Shown one piece after another: positions 1 to 7,479 of a stretch of 43,846 nt of DNA; position 1 is the first letter of the stretch; each line of letters begins with the position of its first letter. The notes below the pieces were generated by a model. The model was not told where the DNA came from, did not search any database, and worked only from the letters and a program-made list of their open reading frames with translations. The stretch is from a virus. A program made the position numbers and the translations under genes. The stretch covers positions 1 to 43,846 of the IMG/VR virus record IMGVR_UViG_3300014720_000004; one strand, 5' to 3'.

Positions 1-61
<61 letters not shown>

Positions 62-71
62 GTGTGGAAGG

Positions 72-123
72 TGGGCCGGGTTGGATTTGAACCAACGTAG
101 GCAGAGCCAGCGGATTTACAGTC
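72..123 (-). tRNA. trnY: tRNA-Tyr(GTA), 3' half only
   Basis: Read on the minus strand, this has the anticodon loop CTGTAAA, the 3' anticodon stem TCCGC, a variable arm, the T-arm and acceptor strand CCGGCCC with discriminator A. The 5' half is missing: bases beyond 123 cannot form the matching GCGGA stem. It is the tRNA remnant left at one att junction. A complete tRNA-Tyr is expected to be restored across the other junction, just right of 43846. Confidence 0.85.
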
Positions 124-256
124 AGCTGGCGACATCTGCAGGCCTGCAGTAATGCCAAGAAAGCCGATTGCGGCACGCCTTTTGTCAGCTCTGCAGGGGT
201 GAGGTGGAATTGCTGCAGAGTGCAGCACCGTCTGCAGACCTGGGAGCTTCCCGTTT
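124..256. other. att-proximal non-coding region rich in CTGCAG boxes
   Basis: This is the non-coding stretch between the left att repeat and the RNA polymerase gene. It holds a perfect 14-bp palindrome CTGCAGGCCTGCAG (136-149), a CTGCAGG box (191-197), GCTGCA-GAG-TGCAGC (212-226) and TCTGCAGACC (231-240). The last recurs inside the 5' end of the RNAP frame (283-292). Similar boxes lie beside the right repeat (43651-43670). They may be integrase arm sites, operators or both. Confidence 0.5.
136..149. promoter_or_regulatory. CTGCA-N4-TGCAG palindrome, copy 1
   Basis: This perfect 14-bp palindrome, CTGCAGGCCTGCAG, lies between attL and the RNA polymerase gene. It is one of six intergenic copies of CTGCA-N4-TGCAG in the window, most of them just upstream of the first gene of a cluster. 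The function is not known. Confidence 0.5.
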
Positions 257-2584
257 GTGTCCACCCCCCTTTTGAATCCGCCTCTGCAGACCTCCAGGGC
301 GCGGTTGCAAGCCATGAATCGCGAATCAGCGACCGAGTACGGCCGGGCCTTGTTTGTGCAGCACGGTGAGCCCCTGGCCCAGGCGCTTGATGCGCTGCTG
401 ACCCGTTTTGTGCTGGATCCCAGCATTGCCGGACCCCATTACTGCGCCCTGCCTTTGCTGCTGCACTTTGCAAACCGTGGCGTCAGGCCCGTGGCAGCAG
501 TTGCCCTGGCCAAAGTGCTCGATACCCTGTCGCGCCGGCACACGCATCGCCGGCTTGCTGGTGCAATCGGCCGGGCCATCGAAGACGAGGTGAAGGCTGG
601 CCGCATCGCTGCCCACGATCAGGACGTGCTGCGGCTGCTGAAGCGCCACGAGGGCAATCGCGCCGTCGTGGACCAGCGCACCCTGCGGGCCCTGCAGTTG
701 CACCACGGGGCCTGGACCACAACCGATCGGTTTGAGGTGGGTGGCCTGCTGCTCGAGCTGGTGGCCAGCACCACCGGCATCGTGCGGCTGGTGCGCCAGG
801 CAATCCGCGGCCGCTGGACGCTGATGGTGGAGGCCACCGAGGCCAGCCTTGAGCTGATCCGCAGCACCCCGGCCCACCAGAGCTCACCGGCGCAGACGCC
901 TGAGCTGGAGCCACCGCCAACTTGGTGCAGCCACGAGGGGCTGGTCAGCCGCCGCGATGGGCTCAGCCTCGATTACCTCGAGCGCGCTGACCTGGGCCAG
1001 GCCCTGCAGGTGGTGAACCATTTGCAGCAGCAGGCCCTCACCGTTGACCCATGGATGGCACGGGTGCAGGCCGAAGCCTGGGCCAGCAATCTGCACGGTT
1101 TGTACACGGTTTCCAGGGACCCCCAGCAGGCGCCGCCGCGGCCTGAAAGCGACGAGGACCGTCAAGCCTGGCGGCAGTGGAAACGAGCAGCAGTCGAGGC
1201 CTGGGCCGAGGAGCGCAAGAACAAGAGCGCCCGGTTGCGTATCCAGGCAGCTCTGGATCAGTGCCTGGCGGTGGCCGGCAAGCCGATCTGGTTTCGCTAC
1301 GACCTTGACTTCCGAGGGCGGATCTACAGCAGCAACAGGTATGTCACCCACCAGGGCCCCGACCACGAGAAAGCGGCGATCAGCTTTCTGCAGGGCTACC
1401 CCTGCGACGTTGAGGGCGCCGAGTGGATCCTCAAGGCCGCGGCCGGACACTGGGGGCTGGGCCGAGCCAGCTGGAAGGACCGGCTGCAGTGGGGCAGAGA
1501 CAACAGCGACCGGTTGGTGGCCATTGCCGAGGCCCCGCTTGATCGAACCGAGTTGTGGCGCGTGGCCAGCGACCCGTGGCAGCTGCTGCAGATGGCCCGG
1601 GCCTGGGCGCAGTGGCTGCAAGACCCGAACACGCCCATCACGGTGCCGATCCGTTTTGATCAGACCACCAGCGGGTTGGGCATCGCCGCGGCCCTGGTGC
1701 GCGACCGGCAGCTAGCACGCGACGCCAACGTGATCGGCACCACACGCCACGACATCTACCTGGCCGTGGCTGCAGACCTGTTGAAGGTGCTGCGCCTTGA
1801 CCTAGAAGCCGGCACCATCAGCGAGCAGCGTCATGCAGCCCAGTGGCTTGAGCTGGGCATTGACCGCAGCCTGGTCAAAGGACCGGTGATGAGCTCGATC
1901 TATGGGGCCCAGTACCGCTCGCTGTTTGACGGGCTGGCTGATTTCCTGGTTGAGCGTGTTGAGCTGAAGCACGCCGGCGACTACGAGCGGGTGATCGTGC
2001 TCCCGGCTCGCTACCTGACAACACGGTTGCAGGAGCTGCTCAAGCCGCGCCTGGCGCCGCTGCTGCAGCTCAAGCGCTGGCTTGAAACGATCAGCGGCAC
2101 CCTGATCAAGCGGCAGGAGCCGATCAGGTGGACCTCGCCATCAGGGTTCCCGGTGGTGCTGGCCGCCAAGCAGCAGGTGAACGCCCCTGCGCACACCCTG
2201 CTGCACGGCAGCCGGGGCTGGCGAACGCCTGACAGCGAACTGCGCAGGAACGAACTGAGCGCCCGCGCCACCAACCGGGGCATCACAGCCAACTTTGTGC
2301 ACTCGTTTGACGCGGCTCTGGCTCATGCCGTCATCTGCAGGACTGAAGGTGTGGGGATGCAGGTGCTGCCGAATCACGATTGCTTTGCTGCCGTGCCGGC
2401 TCGGGCTGGGTGGCTGCACCAAACGCTGCACCAAGAGCTGCGGACTCTGTACTTGACGGACTGGCTGCAGGCGATTGCCGCTGAGACTGCCAGTCACAGC
2501 AGCGTTAACGGCCTGCCACCTCCGCCAGCAGCGGGCACGCTCGAGCCCGGGCAGGTCGGCCAGAACCCCTATTGCTTTTCCTAG
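257..2584 (+). CDS. T7-like single-subunit DNA-directed RNA polymerase
   Basis: This phage RNA polymerase would transcribe the middle and late phage genes from phage-specific promoters. It has 775 residues from a GTG start at 257, with a GGGAG ribosome-binding site about ten bases upstream. A downstream ATG at 314 is an alternative start. T7 RNAP is 883 residues. All catalytic landmarks are visible: the RYDLDFRGRIY block, motif A with RFDQTTSG (Asp about 468), motif B RSLVKGPVMSSIYG (Lys about 541, Tyr about 549) and the NHDCFAAVP motif C (Asp about 708). The wording of these motifs resembles cyanopodovirus enzymes more than T7. It lies next to attL, so it is the first gene on the left of the prophage and the farthest from the integrase. 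The reading frame is intact. Confidence 0.97.
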   Translation: MSTPLLNPPLQTSRARLQAMNRESATEYGRALFVQHGEPLAQALDALLTRFVLDPSIAGPHYCALPLLLHFANRGVRPVAAVALAKVLDTLSRRHTHRRLAGAIGRAIEDEVKAGRIAAHDQDVLRLLKRHEGNRAVVDQRTLRALQLHHGAWTTTDRFEVGGLLLELVASTTGIVRLVRQAIRGRWTLMVEATEASLELIRSTPAHQSSPAQTPELEPPPTWCSHEGLVSRRDGLSLDYLERADLGQALQVVNHLQQQALTVDPWMARVQAEAWASNLHGLYTVSRDPQQAPPRPESDEDRQAWRQWKRAAVEAWAEERKNKSARLRIQAALDQCLAVAGKPIWFRYDLDFRGRIYSSNRYVTHQGPDHEKAAISFLQGYPCDVEGAEWILKAAAGHWGLGRASWKDRLQWGRDNSDRLVAIAEAPLDRTELWRVASDPWQLLQMARAWAQWLQDPNTPITVPIRFDQTTSGLGIAAALVRDRQLARDANVIGTTRHDIYLAVAADLLKVLRLDLEAGTISEQRHAAQWLELGIDRSLVKGPVMSSIYGAQYRSLFDGLADFLVERVELKHAGDYERVIVLPARYLTTRLQELLKPRLAPLLQLKRWLETISGTLIKRQEPIRWTSPSGFPVVLAAKQQVNAPAHTLLHGSRGWRTPDSELRRNELSARATNRGITANFVHSFDAALAHAVICRTEGVGMQVLPNHDCFAAVPARAGWLHQTLHQELRTLYLTDWLQAIAAETASHSSVNGLPPPPAAGTLEPGQVGQNPYCFS

Positions 2585-2609
2585 GACTCCCCTAGGAGTT
2601 GCCTAGGAG
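2580..2609. promoter_or_regulatory. CCTAGG array A: three boxes at 11-bp period
   Basis: CCTAGG occurs at 2580, 2591 and 2602, exactly 11 bp apart, overlapping the stop of the RNAP gene and upstream of the SSB gene. Exact helical phasing suggests cooperative binding of a dimeric protein on one DNA face. The same box recurs only at two other places that I found, both directly upstream of winged-helix regulator genes (37885-37912 and 42133-42149). Confidence 0.65.
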
Positions 2610-2628
2610 GGGGCAAACCCCTATTGTG

Positions 2629-2652
2629 CTGCAGTCATCTGCACCCCTGCAG
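2629..2652. promoter_or_regulatory. CTGCAG/CTGCA-N4-TGCAG element, copy 2
   Basis: A CTGCAG box (2629-2634) is followed by the palindrome CTGCACCCCTGCAG (2639-2652), which ends five bases before the ATG of the SSB gene. The same two-part arrangement, with the identical 14-mer, occurs at 33768-33791. In RNA the palindrome would make a short hairpin at the position of the missing Shine-Dalgarno sequence. Confidence 0.5.
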
Positions 2653-2657
2653 CGTTT

Positions 2658-3371
2658 ATGGCGCGCACAATGCTGACCACCCCAGTGGGCGATGCCTACT
2701 GGGCGAAATGCTTTGAACCTGAAGAAGACCGATTTGATGAGGACAAGCCACGCAGCTGGTCAATCAGCTGGTGCGGCGAGCAGAGCGCCAAGGAAACCCT
2801 TGAGCTGATGCAACAGATCGAGGAGGAGTTTGCTCGCATCCATGGCGACGGCGCCAAGCCCAGCAAGAACGCCTGGCCGCTCCGCGATCAGACCGACAAG
2901 GACGGCAAGGTCACAGGCCTGACCGAGTTCCGCTTCAAGCGCAACGAGACCACCAAGAAGGGAAACGTCCTGCCGCCACCCGCCGTCTACGACAGCCACA
3001 AGAACCTGTGGCCCGGCGGCACGCTGATCGGCAACGGCAGCAAGGTGAAGGTTGCCTTTTCGGTCTGGGGCTGGGAGGACAAGTTCGGCAAGAAGGGCGT
3101 GAGCCTCAGCTTTGACGCGCTGCAGGTGCTCGACCTGGTGCCCTACCAGCAGCGGGACCCCGCTGATGCGTTTGGCGTTGAAAACGGCTACGTGGCCGAG
3201 ACCCCAGCCGAAGCCTTTACCGGTTCGGTGAAGGAAAAAGAGCAGCCCATGACCCCGAGCCAACGGATCCAGCGGCGTGCTGCAGAGCTTCAGCGCGAGA
3301 CCGAGGACGACGGAATGACCCGTGCCTATCGGCGCAATTCCAACGACGAGTTTGAGGAAGTGCCTTTCTGA
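2658..3371 (+). CDS. gp2.5-like single-stranded DNA-binding protein
   Basis: This is a 237-aa protein of the T7 gp2.5 type, expected to coat single-stranded DNA and coordinate replication and recombination proteins. The body (about residues 1-180) reads as an OB-fold with a KNLWPGGTLIGNGSKV segment and a SVWGWEDKFGKKGVSLSFDALQV strand region typical of the family. The C-terminus ends in an acidic tail, DEFEEVPF, with a terminal phenylalanine. That tail is the hallmark by which gp2.5 contacts its partners. The residues between 180 and 225 are charged and probably flexible. Its stop overlaps the next start (TGATG), so it is coupled to the RusA gene. The partners gp2.5 normally binds, a phage DNA polymerase and primase-helicase, are not found here. 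Confidence 0.88.
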   Translation: MARTMLTTPVGDAYWAKCFEPEEDRFDEDKPRSWSISWCGEQSAKETLELMQQIEEEFARIHGDGAKPSKNAWPLRDQTDKDGKVTGLTEFRFKRNETTKKGNVLPPPAVYDSHKNLWPGGTLIGNGSKVKVAFSVWGWEDKFGKKGVSLSFDALQVLDLVPYQQRDPADAFGVENGYVAETPAEAFTGSVKEKEQPMTPSQRIQRRAAELQRETEDDGMTRAYRRNSNDEFEEVPF

Positions 3372-3730
3372 TGCAAACCGCCGACTTCGAGCTTCGCGTT
3401 CCCTTGATGTCCAAGGCCAGGCCACGCTCACCTCGCGGGGGCAGCCGGCCCTACATGCCGAAGGCCTACATGGACTGGAAGGCCAACGTGCGTGCCGTGC
3501 TGGGCGAGTGGTGGACCATCAAGCCCCTCGACGAGGTGCGCTGCCTGTGCCTGTCCTTTCGCGGCCCGGCCCGTGGCGACCTGGACAACCTGGCGGGCGC
3601 GGTGCTCGATGCCGGCAACGGCCTGATCTGGCGCGATGACCGGGTGGGCGTGGTGCCCACCCTTGCGTTGCGCTGGACCAAGACCTCCAAGACAGACCAA
3701 TCCATTTACCTCAAGGTGATCTGGGAATGA
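3371..3730 (+). CDS. rusA: RusA-family Holliday junction resolvase
   Basis: This 119-aa endonuclease would cut four-way DNA junctions during recombination and before packaging. The family signature is clear: FRGPARGDLDNLAGAVLDA followed by GLIWRDDRV. The acidic residues Asp70, Asp72 and Asp90 sit where RusA carries its metal ligands. A basic N-terminal stretch (KARPRSPRGGSRPYMPKAY) probably contacts DNA. T7 and most cyanopodoviruses use a gp3-type endonuclease, so RusA appears to replace it here. The start overlaps the SSB stop, and its own stop overlaps the next gene. Confidence 0.9.
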   Translation: MQTADFELRVPLMSKARPRSPRGGSRPYMPKAYMDWKANVRAVLGEWWTIKPLDEVRCLCLSFRGPARGDLDNLAGAVLDAGNGLIWRDDRVGVVPTLALRWTKTSKTDQSIYLKVIWE

Positions 3731-3951
3731 AACATCCCTACCCGCCGCGAACGGAGCAGAGCTGCAACAACTGCTTCTATGTCATGCGGTTTGACAAAGA
3801 AATCACTACAGAAGGTGTTGACCTTCTTGAGTGTCATCGCAATGCGCCAGCCCCGGTGCTTGGCACAGGCGGCAGTTTCGACGCCTACTGGGCCGACGTT
3901 GACGAGATTGATTGGTGCGGCGAGTGGGCCCCGCAGGAGGTGCTCGCATGA
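3727..3951 (+). CDS. Small cysteine-rich phage protein
   Basis: This 74-aa protein has CNNC near residues 13-16, a third cysteine in LECHRNAP and a fourth in the C-terminal DWCGEW motif. The four cysteines suggest a zinc-binding fold. Small phage proteins with a CxxC, a CHR/CRR and a terminal WCGEW are common in early regions, but I know no function for them. It overlaps both neighbours by four bases. Confidence 0.75.
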   Translation: MKHPYPPRTEQSCNNCFYVMRFDKEITTEGVDLLECHRNAPAPVLGTGGSFDAYWADVDEIDWCGEWAPQEVLA

Positions 3952-4226
3952 GCCAGGACATGACTGGCCTGCTCGAGGAGCGCGGCGCCCGTTACGGCAA
4001 GTTCATTGACCACGCCTGGGTCACGCAAAACCTAAAGGGCGTGATCGCCAATCACATCAGGACAAAGAAGGAACGTCTCAACGTCGATCAAAGCGAAGCT
4101 CTCGACATGATCTGCCACAAGATCGGGCGCATTGTCTGCGGCGACCCTGACTACGTGGACAGCTGGCGTGACATCGCTGGCTATGCCCTGCTGGTGGCCG
4201 ATCGGCTGGAGGGGGTGCTGCGATGA
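3948..4226 (+). CDS. DUF6378-like early protein
   Basis: This 92-aa protein starts at the ATG overlapping the previous stop (ATGA). It has the pattern LEERGARYGKF near the N-terminus, QSEALDMICHKIGRI in the middle and GDPDYVDSWRDIAGYALLV near the end. I recognise this as a widespread small phage family of unknown function, annotated to my recollection as DUF6378. It is all-helical and soluble, and translationally coupled on both sides. Confidence 0.75.
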   Translation: MSQDMTGLLEERGARYGKFIDHAWVTQNLKGVIANHIRTKKERLNVDQSEALDMICHKIGRIVCGDPDYVDSWRDIAGYALLVADRLEGVLR

Positions 4227-4792
4227 ATTGCCCCAACTGCAACCACCACCACAGCCGCGTCACGGACACCGATCGCGTGGCCGATGGGATCCGCCGGTAT
4301 CGCACTTGCCGCAGCTGTGGCCACAAGTTCGCCACCCTCGAGCGCATTGAGAACTGGGATCCGGTGATGGGCGGCTATGCCCCAACCGAGGAGCCCCGGC
4401 CTGCCCTGGCAGTGGTGCCTGAGGTCAGGAAAATGGTCGCCAAGCACGTGGCCAGCCTCGATGAGGACTGCTTGGTCAACATTTCTGCTGAGGCCCAGCC
4501 GCTGCTAGTGCAGTGGTGGAACGAGAGCCGCAAGAGCAAGCACAAGGGCAACGCCACCTGGACCGAAGCCGCCTGGATGGCCAGCGTTCAGCGTGTTGCC
4601 AACCTGCCGCGGCACCAGCAGATCGCGCTCTGCGAAGCCGGTGTTGAGCACGGCTGGCAAGCCTTGAAGCTCGATTACCTCGACTCGCGCAGCAGCCGGC
4701 CCCAGCCTGCGCCCACAGCTGCCGGCCGCCCCATGCCGAAAGACCCGGCGATGCTCGCCGCCCTTGAGCAATGGCCAAGCCAAACCGCCTGA
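4223..4792 (+). CDS. Zinc-ribbon protein with NrdR-like N-terminus
   Basis: This is a 189-aa protein. Residues 1-43 form a zinc ribbon of the NrdR kind: MNCPNCNHHHSRV, then IRRYRTCRSCGHKFATLERI, with two CxxC pairs. The ATP-cone of true NrdR repressors is absent. The rest (about 95-165) is helical, with a WTEAAWMASVQRVANLP segment of the sort found in phage replication accessory proteins. It may bind DNA and help start replication, since it sits between recombination genes and the exonuclease. That role is inference. The 3' end overlaps the next gene by 22 bases. Confidence 0.65.
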   Translation: MNCPNCNHHHSRVTDTDRVADGIRRYRTCRSCGHKFATLERIENWDPVMGGYAPTEEPRPALAVVPEVRKMVAKHVASLDEDCLVNISAEAQPLLVQWWNESRKSKHKGNATWTEAAWMASVQRVANLPRHQQIALCEAGVEHGWQALKLDYLDSRSSRPQPAPTAAGRPMPKDPAMLAALEQWPSQTA

Positions 4793-5310
4793 CGCCGGAG
4801 ACGTTTCTGGCGGTCGCCGAAATGATCGCGGCGCAGCTGCGCATCAAGGACGCCGATCGCTGGAGCCCGCACATCTGCCGGCTCAAGTTTCACAGCTTCA
4901 CCACTGAGTTTCCCGAGATCAACGAGACCCAGTTCATGTGGGCCGCTGAGCAATGGATTCAAGGATTGGAGCCCGACAAGTTCAAGCGCTACCCAACCTG
5001 GAAACAATTGATGGCACCGCTTTACAGAACCGAGAACGGCCTGGCCAACAGGAGCTGGGGGTTTCGCGACCTTTTGCCGGCCTTTGCCAGGCCCAGCGCC
5101 GAACAGCAAGCGCTGTTACCCAGCAATCCAGAGTCGCTGGCCGGGCCGCCCGATCCCCACAACTCTCTGGCCTACGTGCCGTTCCATGCCGATGGACCGC
5201 ACCCGCTGCTGCCGCCTGGTCACGACGAAACTCCGGCCCTGACCCCACAGAAGTGGGCGGACTACCTCAAGTGGGTGGCTCAGGAGGAAGCGCAGTTGGC
5301 TGATGCGTGA
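4771..5310 (+). CDS. Hypothetical protein, possible replication accessory
   Basis: This 179-aa protein has a helical N-terminal half (TPETFLAVAEMIAAQ, INETQFMWAAEQWIQ, YPTWKQLMAPLYRTENG) and a proline-rich C-terminal half. The pattern of helices followed by a YPTW segment is weakly reminiscent of phage helicase loaders or inhibitors such as G39P. I cannot show that homology by reading. A helicase-loader role would fit a phage with no helicase of its own. The start overlaps the zinc-ribbon gene and the stop overlaps the next gene. Confidence 0.6.
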   Translation: MAKPNRLTPETFLAVAEMIAAQLRIKDADRWSPHICRLKFHSFTTEFPEINETQFMWAAEQWIQGLEPDKFKRYPTWKQLMAPLYRTENGLANRSWGFRDLLPAFARPSAEQQALLPSNPESLAGPPDPHNSLAYVPFHADGPHPLLPPGHDETPALTPQKWADYLKWVAQEEAQLADA

Positions 5311-5510
5311 TGGAACCGCTGATCAACAAGCACGAGCTGCGCGGCATCCTCGAGCGCGGCTTGCTCTCCGGCAAGTGGTCGGTGCTGCAGTTCAACAAAG
5401 GAGGCCGTGATGTGGTGCTGCCCAGCAAGGACTTTCTTGAGCAGCACCAGCAGTTCACGGACATGGAGTTTCGCGACCTGGCTGCGTTTCGCAAGGAGGG
5501 CCACCAGTGA
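5310..5510 (+). CDS. Small hypothetical protein
   Basis: This 66-aa protein starts at the ATG that overlaps the preceding stop (TGATG). An in-frame GTG lies one codon upstream. It begins MEPLINKHELRGILERG and has no motif I recognise. Tight overlap with both neighbours supports translation. Confidence 0.6.
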   Translation: MEPLINKHELRGILERGLLSGKWSVLQFNKGGRDVVLPSKDFLEQHQQFTDMEFRDLAAFRKEGHQ

Positions 5511-5734
5511 GCTGGAACCAATTTGACAAGGGGCAACCCGTTTTGATCCGCGCCCTTGGCGGCTGGATCAAGGGACACGTCACTGAAACCTATGACAACT
5601 CGGTCTCCGTTGCTTTTGGCCGCGGGGCACAAGTGATTACCACCCGTATCCACGACCTACGAAACATCAAGCCATGGCAAAACAAGCCGAGCAAACCCTT
5701 GACCTCGAACGATCAGCAGTCATTCGGCTTTTGA
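5507..5734 (+). CDS. Small hypothetical protein, beta-rich
   Basis: This 75-aa protein starts with GTG overlapping the preceding stop. The segment GQPVLIRALGGWIKGHVTETYDNSVSVAFGRG looks like a small SH3- or KOW-type beta barrel. The role is unknown. Its 3' end overlaps the next small gene in another frame. Confidence 0.55.
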   Translation: MSWNQFDKGQPVLIRALGGWIKGHVTETYDNSVSVAFGRGAQVITTRIHDLRNIKPWQNKPSKPLTSNDQQSFGF

Positions 5735-5850
5735 CGATGGCACGCAAGCGCTGCAGCGAGGCAGAAGACGAAGGGGCCAATTATGTATCGGCCTGGTGGG
5801 GCGGCTATGTGCGCGCCCTGGAGGACGTGCTTGCAATGGAGGATGAGTGA
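5674..5850 (+). CDS. Small hypothetical protein (58 aa)
   Basis: This short gene encodes MAKQAEQTLDLERSAVIRLL and continues to residue 58. It overlaps the previous frame by 61 bases and its TGA overlaps the next ATG, the same coupling used by its neighbours. A KRCSEAEDEGANYVSAWWGGYVRALEDVL region predicts a short helix. No function is recognised. Confidence 0.55.
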   Translation: MAKQAEQTLDLERSAVIRLLTMARKRCSEAEDEGANYVSAWWGGYVRALEDVLAMEDE

Positions 5851-6077
5851 TGGGCTGGACACCACCCAAGCGCCTTGCGATTGAGGGCCCCGAACCCATC
5901 CTTGGTCCTGGCCTTAGCAGGCCCAAGCCTGACGAATCCACGCGAGACTACCGGTTGAAAGTCAAGCAACCAAACAAGCCAGCCATGCGCATAACGATTC
6001 CTGCCCCAAGCAAATCCAAGGCGATCCGCTACTGCCTTAATCGCTGGCCTGATGCGGCCGTGGAGGTTCTCAAATGA
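5850..6077 (+). CDS. Small hypothetical protein
   Basis: This 75-aa protein begins at the ATG in the TGATG overlap with the preceding gene. It is proline- and lysine-rich, with a basic middle (DYRLKVKQPNKPAMRITI). No motif is recognised. It overlaps the next start by four bases. Confidence 0.55.
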   Translation: MGWTPPKRLAIEGPEPILGPGLSRPKPDESTRDYRLKVKQPNKPAMRITIPAPSKSKAIRYCLNRWPDAAVEVLK

Positions 6078-6274
6078 AACTGTTGGATGAATTGACCGAG
6101 CTGTACTGGTCGCTGGGTGAGTACAGCATTGACGATCGTCGCCGCATGAAGACGGTGGTCAAAGAGATTGCCAAGACGTTGCGTGGCTGGGCGCCAGATT
6201 CTGGCAGAGCTCGCATCTGCCACATGGCCATCAACGAGGTGGCTGATCGGCTGGAGCGAGAGGTGGAGCTGTGA
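6074..6274 (+). CDS. Small hypothetical helical protein
   Basis: This 66-aa, charged, probably all-helical protein begins MKLLDELTELYWSLGEY. The starts and stops of both neighbours overlap it by four bases. No family is recognised. Confidence 0.6.
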   Translation: MKLLDELTELYWSLGEYSIDDRRRMKTVVKEIAKTLRGWAPDSGRARICHMAINEVADRLEREVEL

Positions 6275-6549
6275 CTGACCCCACCCCACTGAGCCCCGCC
6301 GCGCAGGCGGTGCTGGATGCAGCGCTTGCTGTCGAAGACGAGTGGGACACGGAATCAATGATCGCCGCCGCCCTGCGTGCTGCTGCGGATCAGGTGCTGC
6401 CGGCAGAGCGTAAGCCCAGCGCGGACTCTGACTATCACTTGATGAACTGGACTAAATTGCTCGATCAGTATTACCAACGGCAGCAGGCCCGCGCCGAGTT
6501 CTTCGCCATCGCCGCCGAGCTGGAGGGGGCCAATGAAAGCTCTGATTGA
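6271..6549 (+). CDS. Small hypothetical protein
   Basis: This 92-aa protein starts with GTG, coupled to the preceding stop. It is alanine-rich and helical (SPAAQAVLDAALAVEDEW). Phages often carry similar short helical proteins of unknown role near early genes. Its 3' end overlaps the exonuclease gene by 17 bases. Confidence 0.55.
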   Translation: MTDPTPLSPAAQAVLDAALAVEDEWDTESMIAAALRAAADQVLPAERKPSADSDYHLMNWTKLLDQYYQRQQARAEFFAIAAELEGANESSD

Positions 6550-7273
6550 CGCAGAGTATTACCTCTACCGGGCCGCGGCTGGCAGCGAGTTTGAGGTCGA
6601 GTGGGCCGACGACGATTGGACCTACCTCTGTCGGCACGGTGATGCACAGGCTCTGTTTCAGGACACTATTGGCGAGTTCCGCGACACCTTGCCCGATCAC
6701 CAGCCGGTGCTGGTCTTTGGGGATCGGGTGTCGTTTCGCTATGGGGTGTGGCCCCAATACAAGGGCAACCGCAGAAAGTACCGCCGACCCGCCGGCTACG
6801 GGCAGCTGGTGGAGTGGGTGAGCAAGGCGGCCCCGGCCCGTGGCTGGGAGGTGGCCAAGCTCACCGACGTGGAAGGAGACGACGTGCTTGGCATCCTCCA
6901 CGAGGAGGGCGATGTCATCGTGTCGGTTGACAAGGACATGCTGACCCTGCCTGGCCTCCACCTGCGTGATGGCGAGATGGTCGAAGTGACCAAGGTTGAG
7001 GCCGACCGCAACTTCTTTGTCCAGGTGCTCACCGGGGACGCCAGCGACAATTACCCAGGCTGCCCTGGCTACGGTCCGGTGACTGCGCAGAAGGCCCTGG
7101 CTGGTTGCACTGCAGAGCTGCAGATGTGGCAGGAGGTGCTCAAGGCCTTTGAGAAGAAAGGCTTTGGCGAACCCTACGCGCTGGCCCAGGCCCGCTGTGC
7201 GCGCATCCTGCGGCCGGGGGAGTACGACATGACGGCCGGGGCTCCCCTGCTATGGAGTCCACCGGTAGCCTGA
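6533..7273 (+). CDS. gp6-like 5'-3' exonuclease (FLAP/PIN fold)
   Basis: This is a 246-aa nuclease of the T7 gp6 / FEN family. It would remove RNA primers, degrade host DNA and process recombination ends. Metal-binding residues are visible: Asp7 at the N-terminus, EGDD near 114-117, SVDKDM near 131-136 and GDASDN near 168-173. The last is followed by the helix-hairpin-helix PGCPGYGPVTAQK that grips duplex DNA. The QYKGNRRKYRRP arch matches the family. With SSB and RusA it forms a recombination set, so most replication enzymes would have to come from the host. Confidence 0.93.
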   Translation: MKALIDAEYYLYRAAAGSEFEVEWADDDWTYLCRHGDAQALFQDTIGEFRDTLPDHQPVLVFGDRVSFRYGVWPQYKGNRRKYRRPAGYGQLVEWVSKAAPARGWEVAKLTDVEGDDVLGILHEEGDVIVSVDKDMLTLPGLHLRDGEMVEVTKVEADRNFFVQVLTGDASDNYPGCPGYGPVTAQKALAGCTAELQMWQEVLKAFEKKGFGEPYALAQARCARILRPGEYDMTAGAPLLWSPPVA

Positions 7274-7275
7274 GC

Positions 7276-7479
7276 ATGTTCTGCAACCTTGCAGTGCTGC
7301 AGCCGATCGTCACCGAAGAACTGATCCAGAAGCTCAAGGGCGCTTTCCCGAGCGCCATTGAGCGGTCAATGTCTTATCGAGATGTTGACCACTGGATTGG
7401 GCAGCAGGAGGTGATTGGCTACCTGCAGAAGCTGTTTGAGGAACAGCGCTCTGAGCCACTCAACCTGGAGAACATCTGA
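7276..7479 (+). CDS. Small conserved-looking hypothetical protein
   Basis: This 67-aa protein starts at ATG 7276, two bases after the exonuclease stop. An in-frame ATG at 7252 inside the exonuclease gene is possible. It is helical: PIVTEELIQKLKGAFP and VIGYLQKLFEEQ. Its stop overlaps the next start (TGATG). No function is recognised. Its place just ahead of the virion genes suggests a late or virion-associated role. Confidence 0.6.
   Translation: MFCNLAVLQPIVTEELIQKLKGAFPSAIERSMSYRDVDHWIGQQEVIGYLQKLFEEQRSEPLNLENI

Noticed and set aside
900-2500. Numerous CTGCAG words inside coding genes as part of the palindrome family
   Set aside because: In coding DNA they mostly read as Leu-Gln codons, common in this composition. 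Only the intergenic CTGCA-N4-TGCAG forms were kept.
4223-4792. Calling this gene NrdR, the ribonucleotide-reductase repressor
   Set aside because: Only the zinc ribbon matches. The ATP-cone that defines NrdR is missing and the remaining part is unrelated.
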